From an uncultured Gemmatimonadota bacterium (GTDB lineage Bacteria > Gemmatimonadota > Gemmatimonadetes > Gemmatimonadales > GWC2-71-9), in NCBI GenBank assembly GCA_937961295.1, contig CALGOK010000091.1:1-5956 (forward strand): 5,956 nucleotides of DNA, given 5' to 3'. Position numbers and translations under genes: made by a program. Numbering within the stretch: the stretch's first letter is position 1; each line of letters opens with the position of its first letter. The notes under the pieces were generated by a model that saw nothing but the letters and a program-made list of their open reading frames with translations, did no database searches and had not been told where the DNA came from. Below, in pieces: positions 1 to 5,956 of this stretch.

Positions 1-263
1 CCGGCGCGCCGCGCCGCACGGTGCGGAAGCGCTATCCGGAGCGCATGGTGCGCGAACGGCTGCGAGGCTGGCAGTCGACCACCCGGATCACGTTCGAGGA
101 GGAGCTGGCCGATTTCGTCGCGCGGATCGACGGCGGAGCCGGCGGACGACTGGCCGACGGCCACGACGGCTTGCGGTCGGTGGAAGTGTCGGAGGCGCTC
201 CGGGAGAGCTCCCGGCGCGGCGAGGCGATCCACCTGCCGCCGCTTGGACCCCTCCGCCCGTGA
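1..263 (+). CDS. Gfo/Idh/MocA-type oxidoreductase, C-terminal fragment (5' truncated by window edge)
   Basis: The frame is open from base 3 to the TGA at 261-263 and enters from outside the window, so only about 86 C-terminal residues are visible. The segment TFEEELADFV, followed about 20 residues later by DGHDGLRSVEVSEAL and then RRGEAIHLP, follows the usual C-terminal pattern of Gfo/Idh/MocA dehydrogenases: an ELxxF helix, a 'DGxDGLRxxE' turn, a helix of small residues, then 'GxPVxLP'. Such enzymes are soluble NAD(P)-dependent sugar or sugar-nucleotide dehydrogenases, and many act in surface-polysaccharide precursor synthesis. The NAD-binding Rossmann domain and catalytic residues lie upstream and cannot be seen, so the substrate is unknown. 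A GTG at 21 is in frame but is an internal codon. The stop overlaps the GTG start of the next gene by four bases, which suggests co-translation. The family call rests on a short C-terminal pattern only. Confidence 0.62.
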   Translation, partial: GAPRRTVRKRYPERMVRERLRGWQSTTRITFEEELADFVARIDGGAGGRLADGHDGLRSVEVSEALRESSRRGEAIHLPPLGPLRP

Positions 264-1213
264 CCGACCCGCGGGGAAGCGCCGTCGCTGAACGGGCGGA
301 CCCGCTCCTCGGCGTGGTGGTCACCGTGGTCGATGGCGGCGAGGCCGTCGCCCGCCTCCTCACCGCGCTCACGACCCAGCGCGACCCGCCGCCGATGGAC
401 ATCGTCGTCCCCTTCGACGCGAGCATCGACGAGGTTGCGGCGCTGGCACCGCGGTTTCCCTCGGTCACCTTCCTGCCGCTCGGCGCGCTCGCGACCGAGG
501 CGCCACTCGCGACGGCCTCCGGGCAGCACGAACTCTACGACCGGCGACGGAGCGCGGCACTCGCCGCCACGCGCGGTGACCTGGTGGCGATCGTCGAGGA
601 TCGCGGCATTCCGCGTCCCGACTGGGCGCGCGTCGCGGTGCGGCTCCACCGGCAGCCGCACGCCGTGATCGGCGGGGCGATCGAGCCCGCGCCGTCCCGC
701 CTGGTCGACTGGGCGCTGCACGTCTGCGATTTCTCGCGCTACGCGCTGCCGTTTCCGGCGCGGCCGGTCGAATGGGTGAGCGACGTGAACGTGGTGTACA
801 AGCGCGGGGCGCTTGAGCGGACCCGCCCCCTCTGGCGGGAGCGGTTCCACGAGCCGCTGGTGCACTGGCAGTTGCGGACGGAGGGCGAGACCCTGTGGCT
901 CTCCCCTGAACTCGTGGTCGACCATCACCGCATCCCGCGCCCGCTCGGTCGGCTGGTTCGCGAACGCTTCGGCTGGGGCCGCCTGTTCGGCGCGATTCGC
1001 ACCCGGGCGGTCGGCCCGGGTCGGCGGGTGCTCCTCACGCTCGCGGCGCCGCTCGTGCCCGTGCTGCTGCTCGCTCGACATGCGCGGGTCCGGTTCCGCC
1101 GCGGCGAGGGCGCACGCTTCCTCGCCGCGATCCCGATCCTCCTGCTCTTCCTCGTTGCATGGACCGCGGGCGAGGCAACCGGGCAGGCCACTGGCCGGAC
1201 CGCCAGGCGGTGA
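260..1213 (+). CDS. Membrane-anchored GT2-family glycosyltransferase with degenerate active-site motifs
   Basis: A 317-residue protein with a GT-A fold pattern, probably cytoplasmic and held in the membrane by its C-terminus. Residues 17-30 form the first beta strand and turn, with TVVDGG where GT2 enzymes usually have PVYN. D53 in VPFDAS sits where the nucleotide-binding Asp is expected. The DxD-equivalent is E113-D114-R115, followed by IPRPDW, matching the usual 'EDxxxPxPxW'. VIGGAIEP (137-144) and the DVNVVYKR segment (175-182) correspond to the acceptor region. Two hydrophobic segments follow at about 257-273 and 287-303. The protein aligns along its length with the GT2 protein at 3314-4219, but R115 replaces His and W203 replaces Asp of that copy. 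The GTG start at 260 overlaps the previous stop and leaves a normal N-terminus before strand 1; I see no clear Shine-Dalgarno, so coupling is likely. It may be a divergent or weakly active enzyme; donor and acceptor are unknown. Confidence 0.82.
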   Translation: MTDPRGSAVAERADPLLGVVVTVVDGGEAVARLLTALTTQRDPPPMDIVVPFDASIDEVAALAPRFPSVTFLPLGALATEAPLATASGQHELYDRRRSAALAATRGDLVAIVEDRGIPRPDWARVAVRLHRQPHAVIGGAIEPAPSRLVDWALHVCDFSRYALPFPARPVEWVSDVNVVYKRGALERTRPLWRERFHEPLVHWQLRTEGETLWLSPELVVDHHRIPRPLGRLVRERFGWGRLFGAIRTRAVGPGRRVLLTLAAPLVPVLLLARHARVRFRRGEGARFLAAIPILLLFLVAWTAGEATGQATGRTARR

Positions 1214-2634
1214 GCGCCACGCCGTCCCCCCGTCACGAGGCCGTGGTTGGCCTGGCCTTCCTGAAGCTCGGCTTCGGCGAGGCGGCGGCGCGGGTGATCG
1301 CCTTCGCGGCCACGGTGTACCTGGCCCGCACCCTGGGCGCCTCGCTCTACGGCGTGATCGTTCTCGCGACCGCGGTGCTGCTCTACCTCACGTTCCTCAC
1401 CGACTGCGGCGTCGACGCGCTCGGCATCCGCGAGGTGGCCGATGCCCCGACGCGGCTCCCGTCCCGCCTGGCCGAGACGCTTGGTGCCCGCCTGCTGGTG
1501 GGGATCGCCCTCGCGGTGATCACGGCGCTGGTCGGGCTGCTGGTCCTGCCGCAACCCGACGGCGCGATCCTCGCGATCTACGCGTTCACGCTGCTGCCGT
1601 TCGCGCTGGGCACCAAGTGGGCGCACCTGGGGCTCGAGCAGGCGGGGCACGCGTCCGCGGGGCGCGTCGCCACCGAAGTGGTTGCCACGGTGCTCATCCT
1701 GCTGCTGGTGCGCGGTCCGGAGGACCTCGCGCGCGTGCCGCTGGCCCAGCTGCTCGGCGAGGGGGCCGGGGCGTTCCTGCTCCTGCGATTGCTGCCGTCG
1801 GGAATGGCGCGGCTGCGTGCGGCGATCCGTCCCGCGGCGGTTCGCCCGCTGCTCGCGCGCTCGTGGCCGCTGGTGCTCCATGCCCTGCTCGGGCTGGCGA
1901 TCTTCAACTCCGACTTCATCTTCCTGCGCGCCTTCCGCGACTCCACGGCCGTCGGCCTCTACGCCGCGGCGTACACGCTGATCTCGTTCTTCCTCAACCT
2001 TGGCGCCGCGTACACCATGACGCTGCTGCCGGTGATCACCAGGCTGCGGGCGGATCGGGCGGCGTCGCGCGCGCTCTATGACGGGGCCATGGCGCAGGTG
2101 CTTGCCGGCGCGGTTCCCGTCGCGGTGGGTGGATTCCTGGTGGCGGCGCCGATCGTGGGGCTGGTCTTCGGCGCGGAATACGTTGCCTCGGCGGGACCGC
2201 TCGCGATCCTGATCTGGACCATTCCGGTGGCCCTGATCCGCAACGTGTCGCAGGCCGCGCTGATCGCGTACGAGCGCCAGGATCAGCTGCTGCAGACGGT
2301 CGCCTGGGCCGCCGGCGTGAACGTGCTGCTCAACCTGCTGCTCATCCCGCCGCTGGGGATGACCGGCGCCGCGGTCGCGACGCTCGTCACCGAGGTGGTG
2401 CGCACCGCACTCGCGGTGTGGCACGTGCGCGGGCACGGCTTGCCGATGGCGGGGCCGCGGCGGTTCGCGCGGATCGCGGTCGCCGGCGTCGTCATGGCGC
2501 TGGTCGTCTGGCGCTCGGCCGGGCAACCGGTGCTGGTCACGGTCGGGGTCGGTGCCCTCGCCTACGGGGTCGCCCTTGCCGCGGTGGGCGGAATCCGCTT
2601 TCGTCGCAACGCCATGCCGGAGCTCACGCCGTGA
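1210..2634 (+). CDS. Wzx/MOP-superfamily polysaccharide (lipid-linked oligosaccharide) flippase
   Basis: A 474-residue, highly hydrophobic inner-membrane protein, of usual length for oligosaccharide flippases (about 400-500 residues, 12-14 helices). Family-typical segments in order are LARTLGASLYG (38-48), the classic 'AR.LG...YG' of Wzx/RfbX-like proteins; LTDCGVDALGIREVA (63-77), matching 'TD.G....G.RE'; FNSDFIFLRAF with VGLYAAAY (232-255); and LNLLLIPPLGMTGAAVAT (374-391), the conserved 'N..LIP..G..GAA.AT' of helices 11-12. The expected role is to flip undecaprenyl-linked glycans from the cytoplasmic to the outer face of the membrane. I chose GTG 1210 because it gives the same GTGA overlap seen at neighbouring junctions. 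An ATG at 1159 in the same frame would add 17 charged, non-family residues inside the upstream gene. The position between two glycosyltransferases fits a glycan export role. The substrate cannot be read from sequence. Confidence 0.9.
   Translation: MSATPSPRHEAVVGLAFLKLGFGEAAARVIAFAATVYLARTLGASLYGVIVLATAVLLYLTFLTDCGVDALGIREVADAPTRLPSRLAETLGARLLVGIALAVITALVGLLVLPQPDGAILAIYAFTLLPFALGTKWAHLGLEQAGHASAGRVATEVVATVLILLLVRGPEDLARVPLAQLLGEGAGAFLLLRLLPSGMARLRAAIRPAAVRPLLARSWPLVLHALLGLAIFNSDFIFLRAFRDSTAVGLYAAAYTLISFFLNLGAAYTMTLLPVITRLRADRAASRALYDGAMAQVLAGAVPVAVGGFLVAAPIVGLVFGAEYVASAGPLAILIWTIPVALIRNVSQAALIAYERQDQLLQTVAWAAGVNVLLNLLLIPPLGMTGAAVATLVTEVVRTALAVWHVRGHGLPMAGPRRFARIAVAGVVMALVVWRSAGQPVLVTVGVGALAYGVALAAVGGIRFRRNAMPELTP
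2619..2622 (+). promoter_or_regulatory. Shine-Dalgarno for the HAD gene
   Basis: GGAG lies eight bases upstream of the GTG at 2631, inside the end of the flippase gene. It supports GTG 2631 as the start rather than any in-frame start further upstream, and suggests some independent initiation as well as coupling. Confidence 0.55.
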
Positions 2635-3317
2635 CCCGCCTCGCCCAGCGCCAATCGCCGCTCGGCACGATCGCGCAATCGGTGCCCCGGATGCGCGCCA
2701 TCCTCGGCAACATGCGGCCGACCTGGCACCTGCGCTCGATCGCGGAACTGGGCCGGGACTTCCTCGACCGCCACGGCATTCGTGGCGTGGTCTGGGACGT
2801 CGATGGCACCCTGACCCGCTTCCATGCCGCCGCACTTGCCGAGGAGGCGACGGCGCTCGGGCGGCTGCTCGACGATCCCGGCGTCCGGCACGCCATCCTT
2901 TCCAACGCCGATGAGCGGCGCTTCCGCGAGCTCGGCGTGATCTTCCCCGCGATCCGCGTCATGAAGGGCTACCGCGTGGACGGCGTGCTCCGGATGCGCG
3001 TGCTCCATCGCGGCACGGACACGCTTGCCGACGCCGAGGCGCTCGTCGCCGAGGGCGCGGTGCCGCTGCGCAAGCCCGATGGCGACCTGATGCGGGCGAC
3101 GGTGGCGGAGCTGGGACTCGATCCGGCCGAGGCGGTGATGGTCGGCGACCAGTACTTCACCGACATCGCGGGGGCCAATCTCGGTGGCGTGCGCAGCATC
3201 AAGGTTGCCGCGATCGGCTGGGAGGCGCTGCCTCCCGGGATCCGCTTCGGGCAGCGGGTGGAACGGGCGCTCTACCGGGTGCTCCACGGCGCCCCGACCT
3301 GGGAGGATGGTGGATGA
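2631..3317 (+). CDS. YqeG-like HAD (subfamily IIIA) phosphatase with an extra segment
   Basis: A 228-residue, probably cytoplasmic HAD-superfamily hydrolase. Motif I is WDVDGTLT, with nucleophile D56 and general acid/base D58. Motif II is S91-N92, motif III K148-P149, and motif IV VGDQYFTDI with D173 and D178. The 'GDQ..TD..G.N..G..SI.V' form, the lead-in RPTWHLRSIAEL (29-40) before motif I and the tail RFGQRVERALYRVL (205-218) all resemble Bacillus YqeG, a relative of phosphatidylglycerophosphate phosphatases such as yeast Gep4. It differs in having DVDGT instead of DLDNT, and about 57 residues between motifs II and III where YqeG has roughly 23. No membrane segment is evident. Start GTG 2631 overlaps the flippase stop (GTGA) and has a GGAG eight bases upstream. 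The substrate may be a phospholipid precursor, a sugar phosphate or a lipid-linked phosphate; the operon favours a glycan intermediate, but that is inference. Confidence 0.85.
   Translation: MTRLAQRQSPLGTIAQSVPRMRAILGNMRPTWHLRSIAELGRDFLDRHGIRGVVWDVDGTLTRFHAAALAEEATALGRLLDDPGVRHAILSNADERRFRELGVIFPAIRVMKGYRVDGVLRMRVLHRGTDTLADAEALVAEGAVPLRKPDGDLMRATVAELGLDPAEAVMVGDQYFTDIAGANLGGVRSIKVAAIGWEALPPGIRFGQRVERALYRVLHGAPTWEDGG
3301..3307 (+). promoter_or_regulatory. Strong Shine-Dalgarno for the second GT2 gene
   Basis: GGGAGGA, a near-consensus anti-16S match, lies six bases upstream of ATG 3314, within the last codons of the HAD gene. It is the best ribosome binding site in the operon and fixes the start. 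This gene is also the only one in the run to use ATG, so it may be translated more strongly than its neighbours. Confidence 0.75.
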
Positions 3318-4219
3318 GCGGCGAGACGACTCCCGAACTCACCGTGGTGGTGCCGTCGGTGAACGGACTCGGTGACCTGCGCGGCTGCCTCGAGGCGCTG
3401 GAGCGCCTGCGCGACACGGTGCGACTCGAGATCCTCGTGGTCGATCGCTGCGGGGAGGCCGTGCGCGAAGAGCTCCGCTCACGCCACCCCGACGTCCGGT
3501 TGCTCGAGGTTCCGGCGATGACCACCATCCCCGCGATGCGGCACCTGGCCTTCGAGGCGGCGACGGCGCCCGCGGTGGCGGTGATCGAGGACCACGTGAT
3601 CGTGCCGCCGGGGTGGGGACGACGGCTGCTCGACGGGATCGCTGCGGGTCGCGACGTGGTCGGTGGCCCGATCACCAACGCCGCCGACCAGCGGCTGCTC
3701 GACTGGTCGACGTTCCTGTGCGAGTACAGCGCCTGCCTGCCGCCGCTCCCGGCCGGGCCGGCGGCCTGGCTGCCGGGCAACAACGTGGGGTATCGGCGCG
3801 AGGTGCTCCTGCGCTATCGCGACGTGACGGCGGAAGGGAAGTGGGAGAATCGCCTGCACGATGCGATGCGGGCCGATGGCGTGGTGCTGCACTGCGACCC
3901 CGATCTCGTGGTCGGCCACAAGAAGCACTTCGGCTATTTCGAGTACCTGTCGCAGCGCTGGCTCTACTCGCGCTCGTTCGCCGGCGCGCGGATGCGCGGT
4001 GCACCGGTGTGGCGACGGGCGCTCACCGGGCTGGCGGCGTTCGCGCTGCCGCCGCTCCTGCTGCTGCGCATCGTGCGGGTGAACCTGGGCAAGGGTGTTC
4101 CCGCCCGCCTGGTGCTGGTGACCCTGCCGCTCGTGTTCACCTACGTGATCGCGTGGGGCCTCGGCGAGGTGGCGGGGTACTGGTTTGGCGCGGGCGACTC
4201 CCTGGCCAGGGTGCGCTGA
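3314..4219 (+). CDS. Membrane-anchored GT2-family glycosyltransferase
   Basis: A 301-residue GT-A-fold enzyme, probably cytoplasmic with a C-terminal membrane anchor. Strand 1 is LTVVVPSVNG (9-18), and ILVVDRCG (40-47) carries the nucleotide-binding D44. The DxD-equivalent is E92-D93-H94 followed by PPGW (98-101), a standard GT2 metal/nucleotide site. VVGGPI (115-120), LPGNNVGYRR (153-162) and KWENRLHD (176-183, E178 and D183) form the acceptor and catalytic-base region. Hydrophobic segments at about 236-254 and 266-285 follow. It is expected to transfer a nucleotide-activated sugar to a lipid-linked or other membrane acceptor; the sugar is unknown. It is a full-length paralogue of the GT2 at 260-1213, including the C-terminal WGLGEVAG (281-288) that matches WTAGEATG there, but it keeps the more canonical motifs. 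The start overlaps the HAD stop as ATGA and has a strong Shine-Dalgarno. Its stop is six bases from the stop of the convergent minus-strand gene. Confidence 0.9.
   Translation: MSGETTPELTVVVPSVNGLGDLRGCLEALERLRDTVRLEILVVDRCGEAVREELRSRHPDVRLLEVPAMTTIPAMRHLAFEAATAPAVAVIEDHVIVPPGWGRRLLDGIAAGRDVVGGPITNAADQRLLDWSTFLCEYSACLPPLPAGPAAWLPGNNVGYRREVLLRYRDVTAEGKWENRLHDAMRADGVVLHCDPDLVVGHKKHFGYFEYLSQRWLYSRSFAGARMRGAPVWRRALTGLAAFALPPLLLLRIVRVNLGKGVPARLVLVTLPLVFTYVIAWGLGEVAGYWFGAGDSLARVR
4200..4211. repeat. 12-base perfect palindrome at the convergent 3' ends
   Basis: CCCTGGCCAGGG is its own reverse complement and lies within the last codons of the second GT2 gene. As RNA it could form a four-base-loop stem of four pairs. 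No T-tract follows on either strand, so it is not a typical intrinsic terminator. The palindrome is certain; a function is not. Confidence 0.4.
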
Positions 4220-4225
4220 GTCCCG

Positions 4226-5915
4226 TCACGGGGTCGCGGCGCGCCGCGCTGCGATGACGATCTCGCCGCTGCCCACCGAGGCCGGGATCACCTGCGTCAC
4301 GGTGTACTCGGACTCGAGGCGCTGCCAGAGGTCGGGCGCCGCCGATTCCAGCCGGATCGGGAAGGTGTACACCACCCACGTGGTTGCCGTCGCGGATTCA
4401 AGGGCCGCGAGCTGCCCGGCATCCAGCGCCACCGGCCAGGAGTGGCCGAGCCACCGATTGACCGGCAAGTCGATCATTTCGGTGGCGACGATTGCGTCCG
4501 GTGCCGCCGCATTGGCCGCGAGCCACGCCACCGCTGCCGGGTAGTCCTGCTTGGGGGACCACGCTCGCGGCAGGAGGGCCAGGCTGGCAACCGTCACCAG
4601 CGCGAGCCCGGCCTGACCGATCGTGTTCGCCCGGCTCGGGATGACGCGGCCCAGCACGACAAATCCGCCGTGCACCGCCCACAGCACCACGAACGCGGCG
4701 CCGAAGAAGAAGAAGCGAGGCCAGAGGTTGTGGCCGGTGGCGAGCAGCAGTCCCGCCATGATCCCCATCGGCAGCAGCATGAGCAGCGCCGTGGTGCGCT
4801 CACGCCGCATCGCGTTCGCGATCCCTGCGGTGACGACGATGGCCGCGAGCGGCACCACCACGATTCCGGCGGGCAGGCCCCGCACGAGACCGGTGATCGC
4901 CTCGACCACGAACCAACCCGGTCGCTGCCAGGTCGCACCGCCGACGCTCGTTCCCGAGCTGCCGAGCGCGCCGAGCAACTGCGGCAGCACCGGGGCGAGG
5001 CACGTGGCCGCGATCGTCCCCGCAAGCGAGAGCGCCGCGAACGGCGCCCACCGGCGCCGGGCGGTCGGCAGGGAGCGGGCCTTCCAGAGCCAGACCAGGC
5101 CGTGTCCCGCCAGCACCACGAGGGCGGTCACGTGGGTCACGACGGTGAGTGCCATCGCGAGGGCGTAGCCCCAGACCCGGCGCGGGGATGGGGCGTCGCG
5201 CTGGAGGAGGTCGGCGAAGAGTCCGGTGGCGACCAGGGTCCCGAGCAGCAGGCCGGTGTATCCGCGCGCGTTCTGGGAGAACCAGACGTGATGGTATGAC
5301 ACCGCGAGGACGGCCGCGGCCCACCATGCCTCCCGTTCGGGGAGCCACTTGCGCCCTTGCCACACCACGGCCCAGAGCGAGGCGACCCCGAACAGCGCGG
5401 CGGGGAGCCGGAGAGCGAAGCCGCCCTCGCCGAGCACCACGGTGGCGAGCCGTGCCGCCACCGAGTACAGCAGGTGCTGGTTGGTGCTGTCGAAGGTGGT
5501 GACCAGCACTCCGAGCGGCTGGCGCACGTACTCGACCAGCGTCTGGATCTCGTCGTACCAGAGCCCCTCGCCGAGGCCGGGGAGCCGGAGCGCGGCACCG
5601 ACGGCGAGGAGCAGCAGCAGCGGGAGGAGGGGGATGGTGCCGTCGCGGGCCGGGGCCGAGCCAGCGTCGCACGGCGAGGATCGCGACGCCGTGCGCGACG
5701 AGCGCCGCCTTCAGCAGCCACAGCCCGGGCACCAGCCCGGGCGGCTGGGTCGCGACCCCGCCGCGCAGCGCCTCGGCGGCCGCGCCCGGAGGGAGCAGCA
5801 GCCCGACCGCGATGAGCAGCAACGCGAGGCCGAGGGTGACGGGAGACGCGCGGTGCGACGGCGAGGGCGGTTCGCCCGGGGACGGCTTCGCGGGGTGGAG
5901 GATACGTTTCAACAT
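4226..5915 (-). CDS. GT39/ArnT-like polytopic glycosyltransferase, reading frame interrupted by an apparent +1 frameshift
   Basis: This GT-C-fold integral membrane protein should transfer a sugar from a polyprenyl-phosphate donor on the periplasmic or outer face. The core frame runs from about 5640 down to TGA 4228-4226. It opens with ALRLPGLGEGLWYDEIQT, the classic first-loop motif of GT39 enzymes; the presumed catalytic Asp is codon 5554-5552. Then come NQHLLYSV, FALRLPAALFGVASL and SQNARGYTGLLLGT (family 'SQeARgY'), many membrane helices, and a hydrophilic C-terminal domain of about 100 residues. The first conventional start in this frame is GTG 5527, after the LWYDE motif, and the frame hits a stop at 5713-5711 with no ATG, GTG or TTG between. 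A plausible N-terminus starts at ATG 5915 in another frame. Removing one base near 5629-5660 joins both into about 562 residues. As given, an annotation from 5527 would lack the active-site Asp. The gene converges on the GT2 operon. Confidence 0.75.
4235..4248. repeat. 14-base perfect palindrome just beyond the operon end
   Basis: CGCGGCGCGCCGCG is self-complementary and begins 16 bases after the GT2 stop, inside the last codons of the minus-strand gene (encoding ARRAA). It could form a five-pair GC stem, but has no T-run on either side. It may slow polymerase from either direction, or may simply reflect the base composition. Confidence 0.35.
5629..5660 (-). other. Probable frameshift site in the GT39-like gene
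   Basis: On the plus strand this stretch contains a run of five Gs (5629-5633) and a run of four Gs (5652-5655). Deleting one G from either run joins the N-terminal frame to the core frame without a stop: the first gives GPRRHHP then LLPLLLLLAVG, the second gives RRWLGP then ARDGTIPLLP. Homopolymer runs are common places for indels, whether biological or from sequencing. Confidence 0.6.
5633..5915 (-). other. 5' part of the GT39-like gene, in the shifted frame
   Basis: From ATG 5915 this frame encodes MLKRILHPAKPSPGEPPSPS, a proline-rich basic N-terminus. It is followed by two hydrophobic stretches, about residues 27-46 (with ALLLIAVGLLL) and 61-82 (LVPGLWLLKAALVAHGVAIL), and then RRWLGPGPRRHH. 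Beyond that the frame becomes Pro/Arg/Ala-rich with no membrane character, as expected of a shadow frame, while the GT39 core takes over in the next frame. No clear Shine-Dalgarno precedes ATG 5915. An upstream GTG at 5948 is in frame, and the frame stays open to the window edge, so the true start is uncertain. Confidence 0.55.
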
Positions 5916-5956
5916 AGCGCCGGTGCCGCGTGCGTCGCCCGGCGGCACGGAACTGG

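Noticed and set aside
3..10. GGCGCGCC occurring at 3-10 and again at 4238-4245
   Set aside because: An 8-base all-GC palindrome is expected by chance in DNA this GC-rich; the two copies share no extended flanking similarity.
32..1081. 349-codon open frame on the minus strand opposite the first GT2 gene
   Set aside because: It is a low-complexity Arg/Glu/Pro-rich translation opposite a recognisable GT2 gene, caused by few stop codons in GC-rich DNA.
1159..1209. ATG 1159 as the flippase start
   Set aside because: It adds 17 charged residues unlike flippase N-termini and lies well inside the upstream gene. GTG 1210 gives the same 4-base overlap used at the other junctions.
813..2081. 422-codon plus-strand frame overlapping the GT2 and flippase genes
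   Set aside because: It is an Arg/Gly/Ala/Ser-rich shadow in another frame, crosses the well-supported GT2/flippase junction, and shows no motif.
925..2835. Very long open frame on the minus strand (636 codons) opposite the flippase and its neighbours
   Set aside because: Its translation is rich in Arg, His, Gln, Glu, Gly and Pro with no domain or hydrophobic pattern, as expected of the complement of GC-biased genes. The plus strand here encodes well-recognised proteins with tightly fitting ends.
4442..5299. 285-codon plus-strand frame opposite the GT39-like gene
   Set aside because: It is a hydrophilic Arg/His/Gln/Glu-rich shadow; the minus strand shows clear GT39 motifs and membrane helices there.
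5612..5620. Triplet repeat CAG x3 on the plus strand
   Set aside because: It encodes part of a leucine-rich membrane helix on the minus strand and is too short to be a meaningful repeat.
5629..5660. Programmed ribosomal frameshifting as an explanation for the broken GT39-like gene
   Set aside because: I see no recognised slippery heptamer, and no in-frame stop just downstream in the N-terminal frame, as in typical +1 sites. A plain indel in a G run is simpler.

Overview
The window is very GC-rich bacterial DNA, densely packed with genes and with strong G/C bias at third codon positions. It reads as part of a cell-surface glycan (exopolysaccharide, O-antigen-like or glycolipid) locus. The host cannot be fixed from sequence alone. 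The GC content, frequent GTG starts and membrane-anchored GT2 enzymes would suit a high-GC soil or sediment bacterium; Gemmatimonadota is one guess, at low confidence. I see no RNA genes, mobile elements, CRISPR arrays or phage genes.

Plus strand, 1-4219: five genes form one tight operon, and every junction is a 4-base start/stop overlap (GTGA, GTGA, GTGA, ATGA). In order they are the C-terminal end of a probable Gfo/Idh/MocA-type sugar oxidoreductase, a membrane-anchored GT2 glycosyltransferase with degenerate motifs, a Wzx/MOP-type lipid-linked oligosaccharide flippase, a YqeG-like HAD phosphatase with an unusual insertion, and a second GT2 enzyme that is a paralogue of the first but has better-preserved motifs. 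The inferred division of labour is that sugar precursors are made (oxidoreductase), moved onto a membrane lipid (GT2 enzymes) and flipped across the membrane (flippase), while the HAD enzyme removes a phosphate from an unidentified intermediate.

Minus strand, 5915-4226: a GT39/ArnT-like polytopic glycosyltransferase converges on the operon, with only 6 bases between the two stop codons. It would use a polyprenyl-phosphate-linked sugar on the outer face of the membrane, which fits the same theme. Its reading frame is broken. The conserved N-terminal motif holding the presumed catalytic aspartate (LWYDE) lies upstream of the first conventional start of the core frame, at GTG 5527, and is joined to a plausible N-terminus only by a one-base shift in a G-rich stretch near 5629-5660. 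This is the most useful observation in the window. It is either a sequencing or assembly indel or a real frameshift mutation.

I found no clear sign of an undescribed system. The points worth a second look are the frameshift, the degenerate GT2 paralogue and the insertion in the YqeG-like phosphatase.
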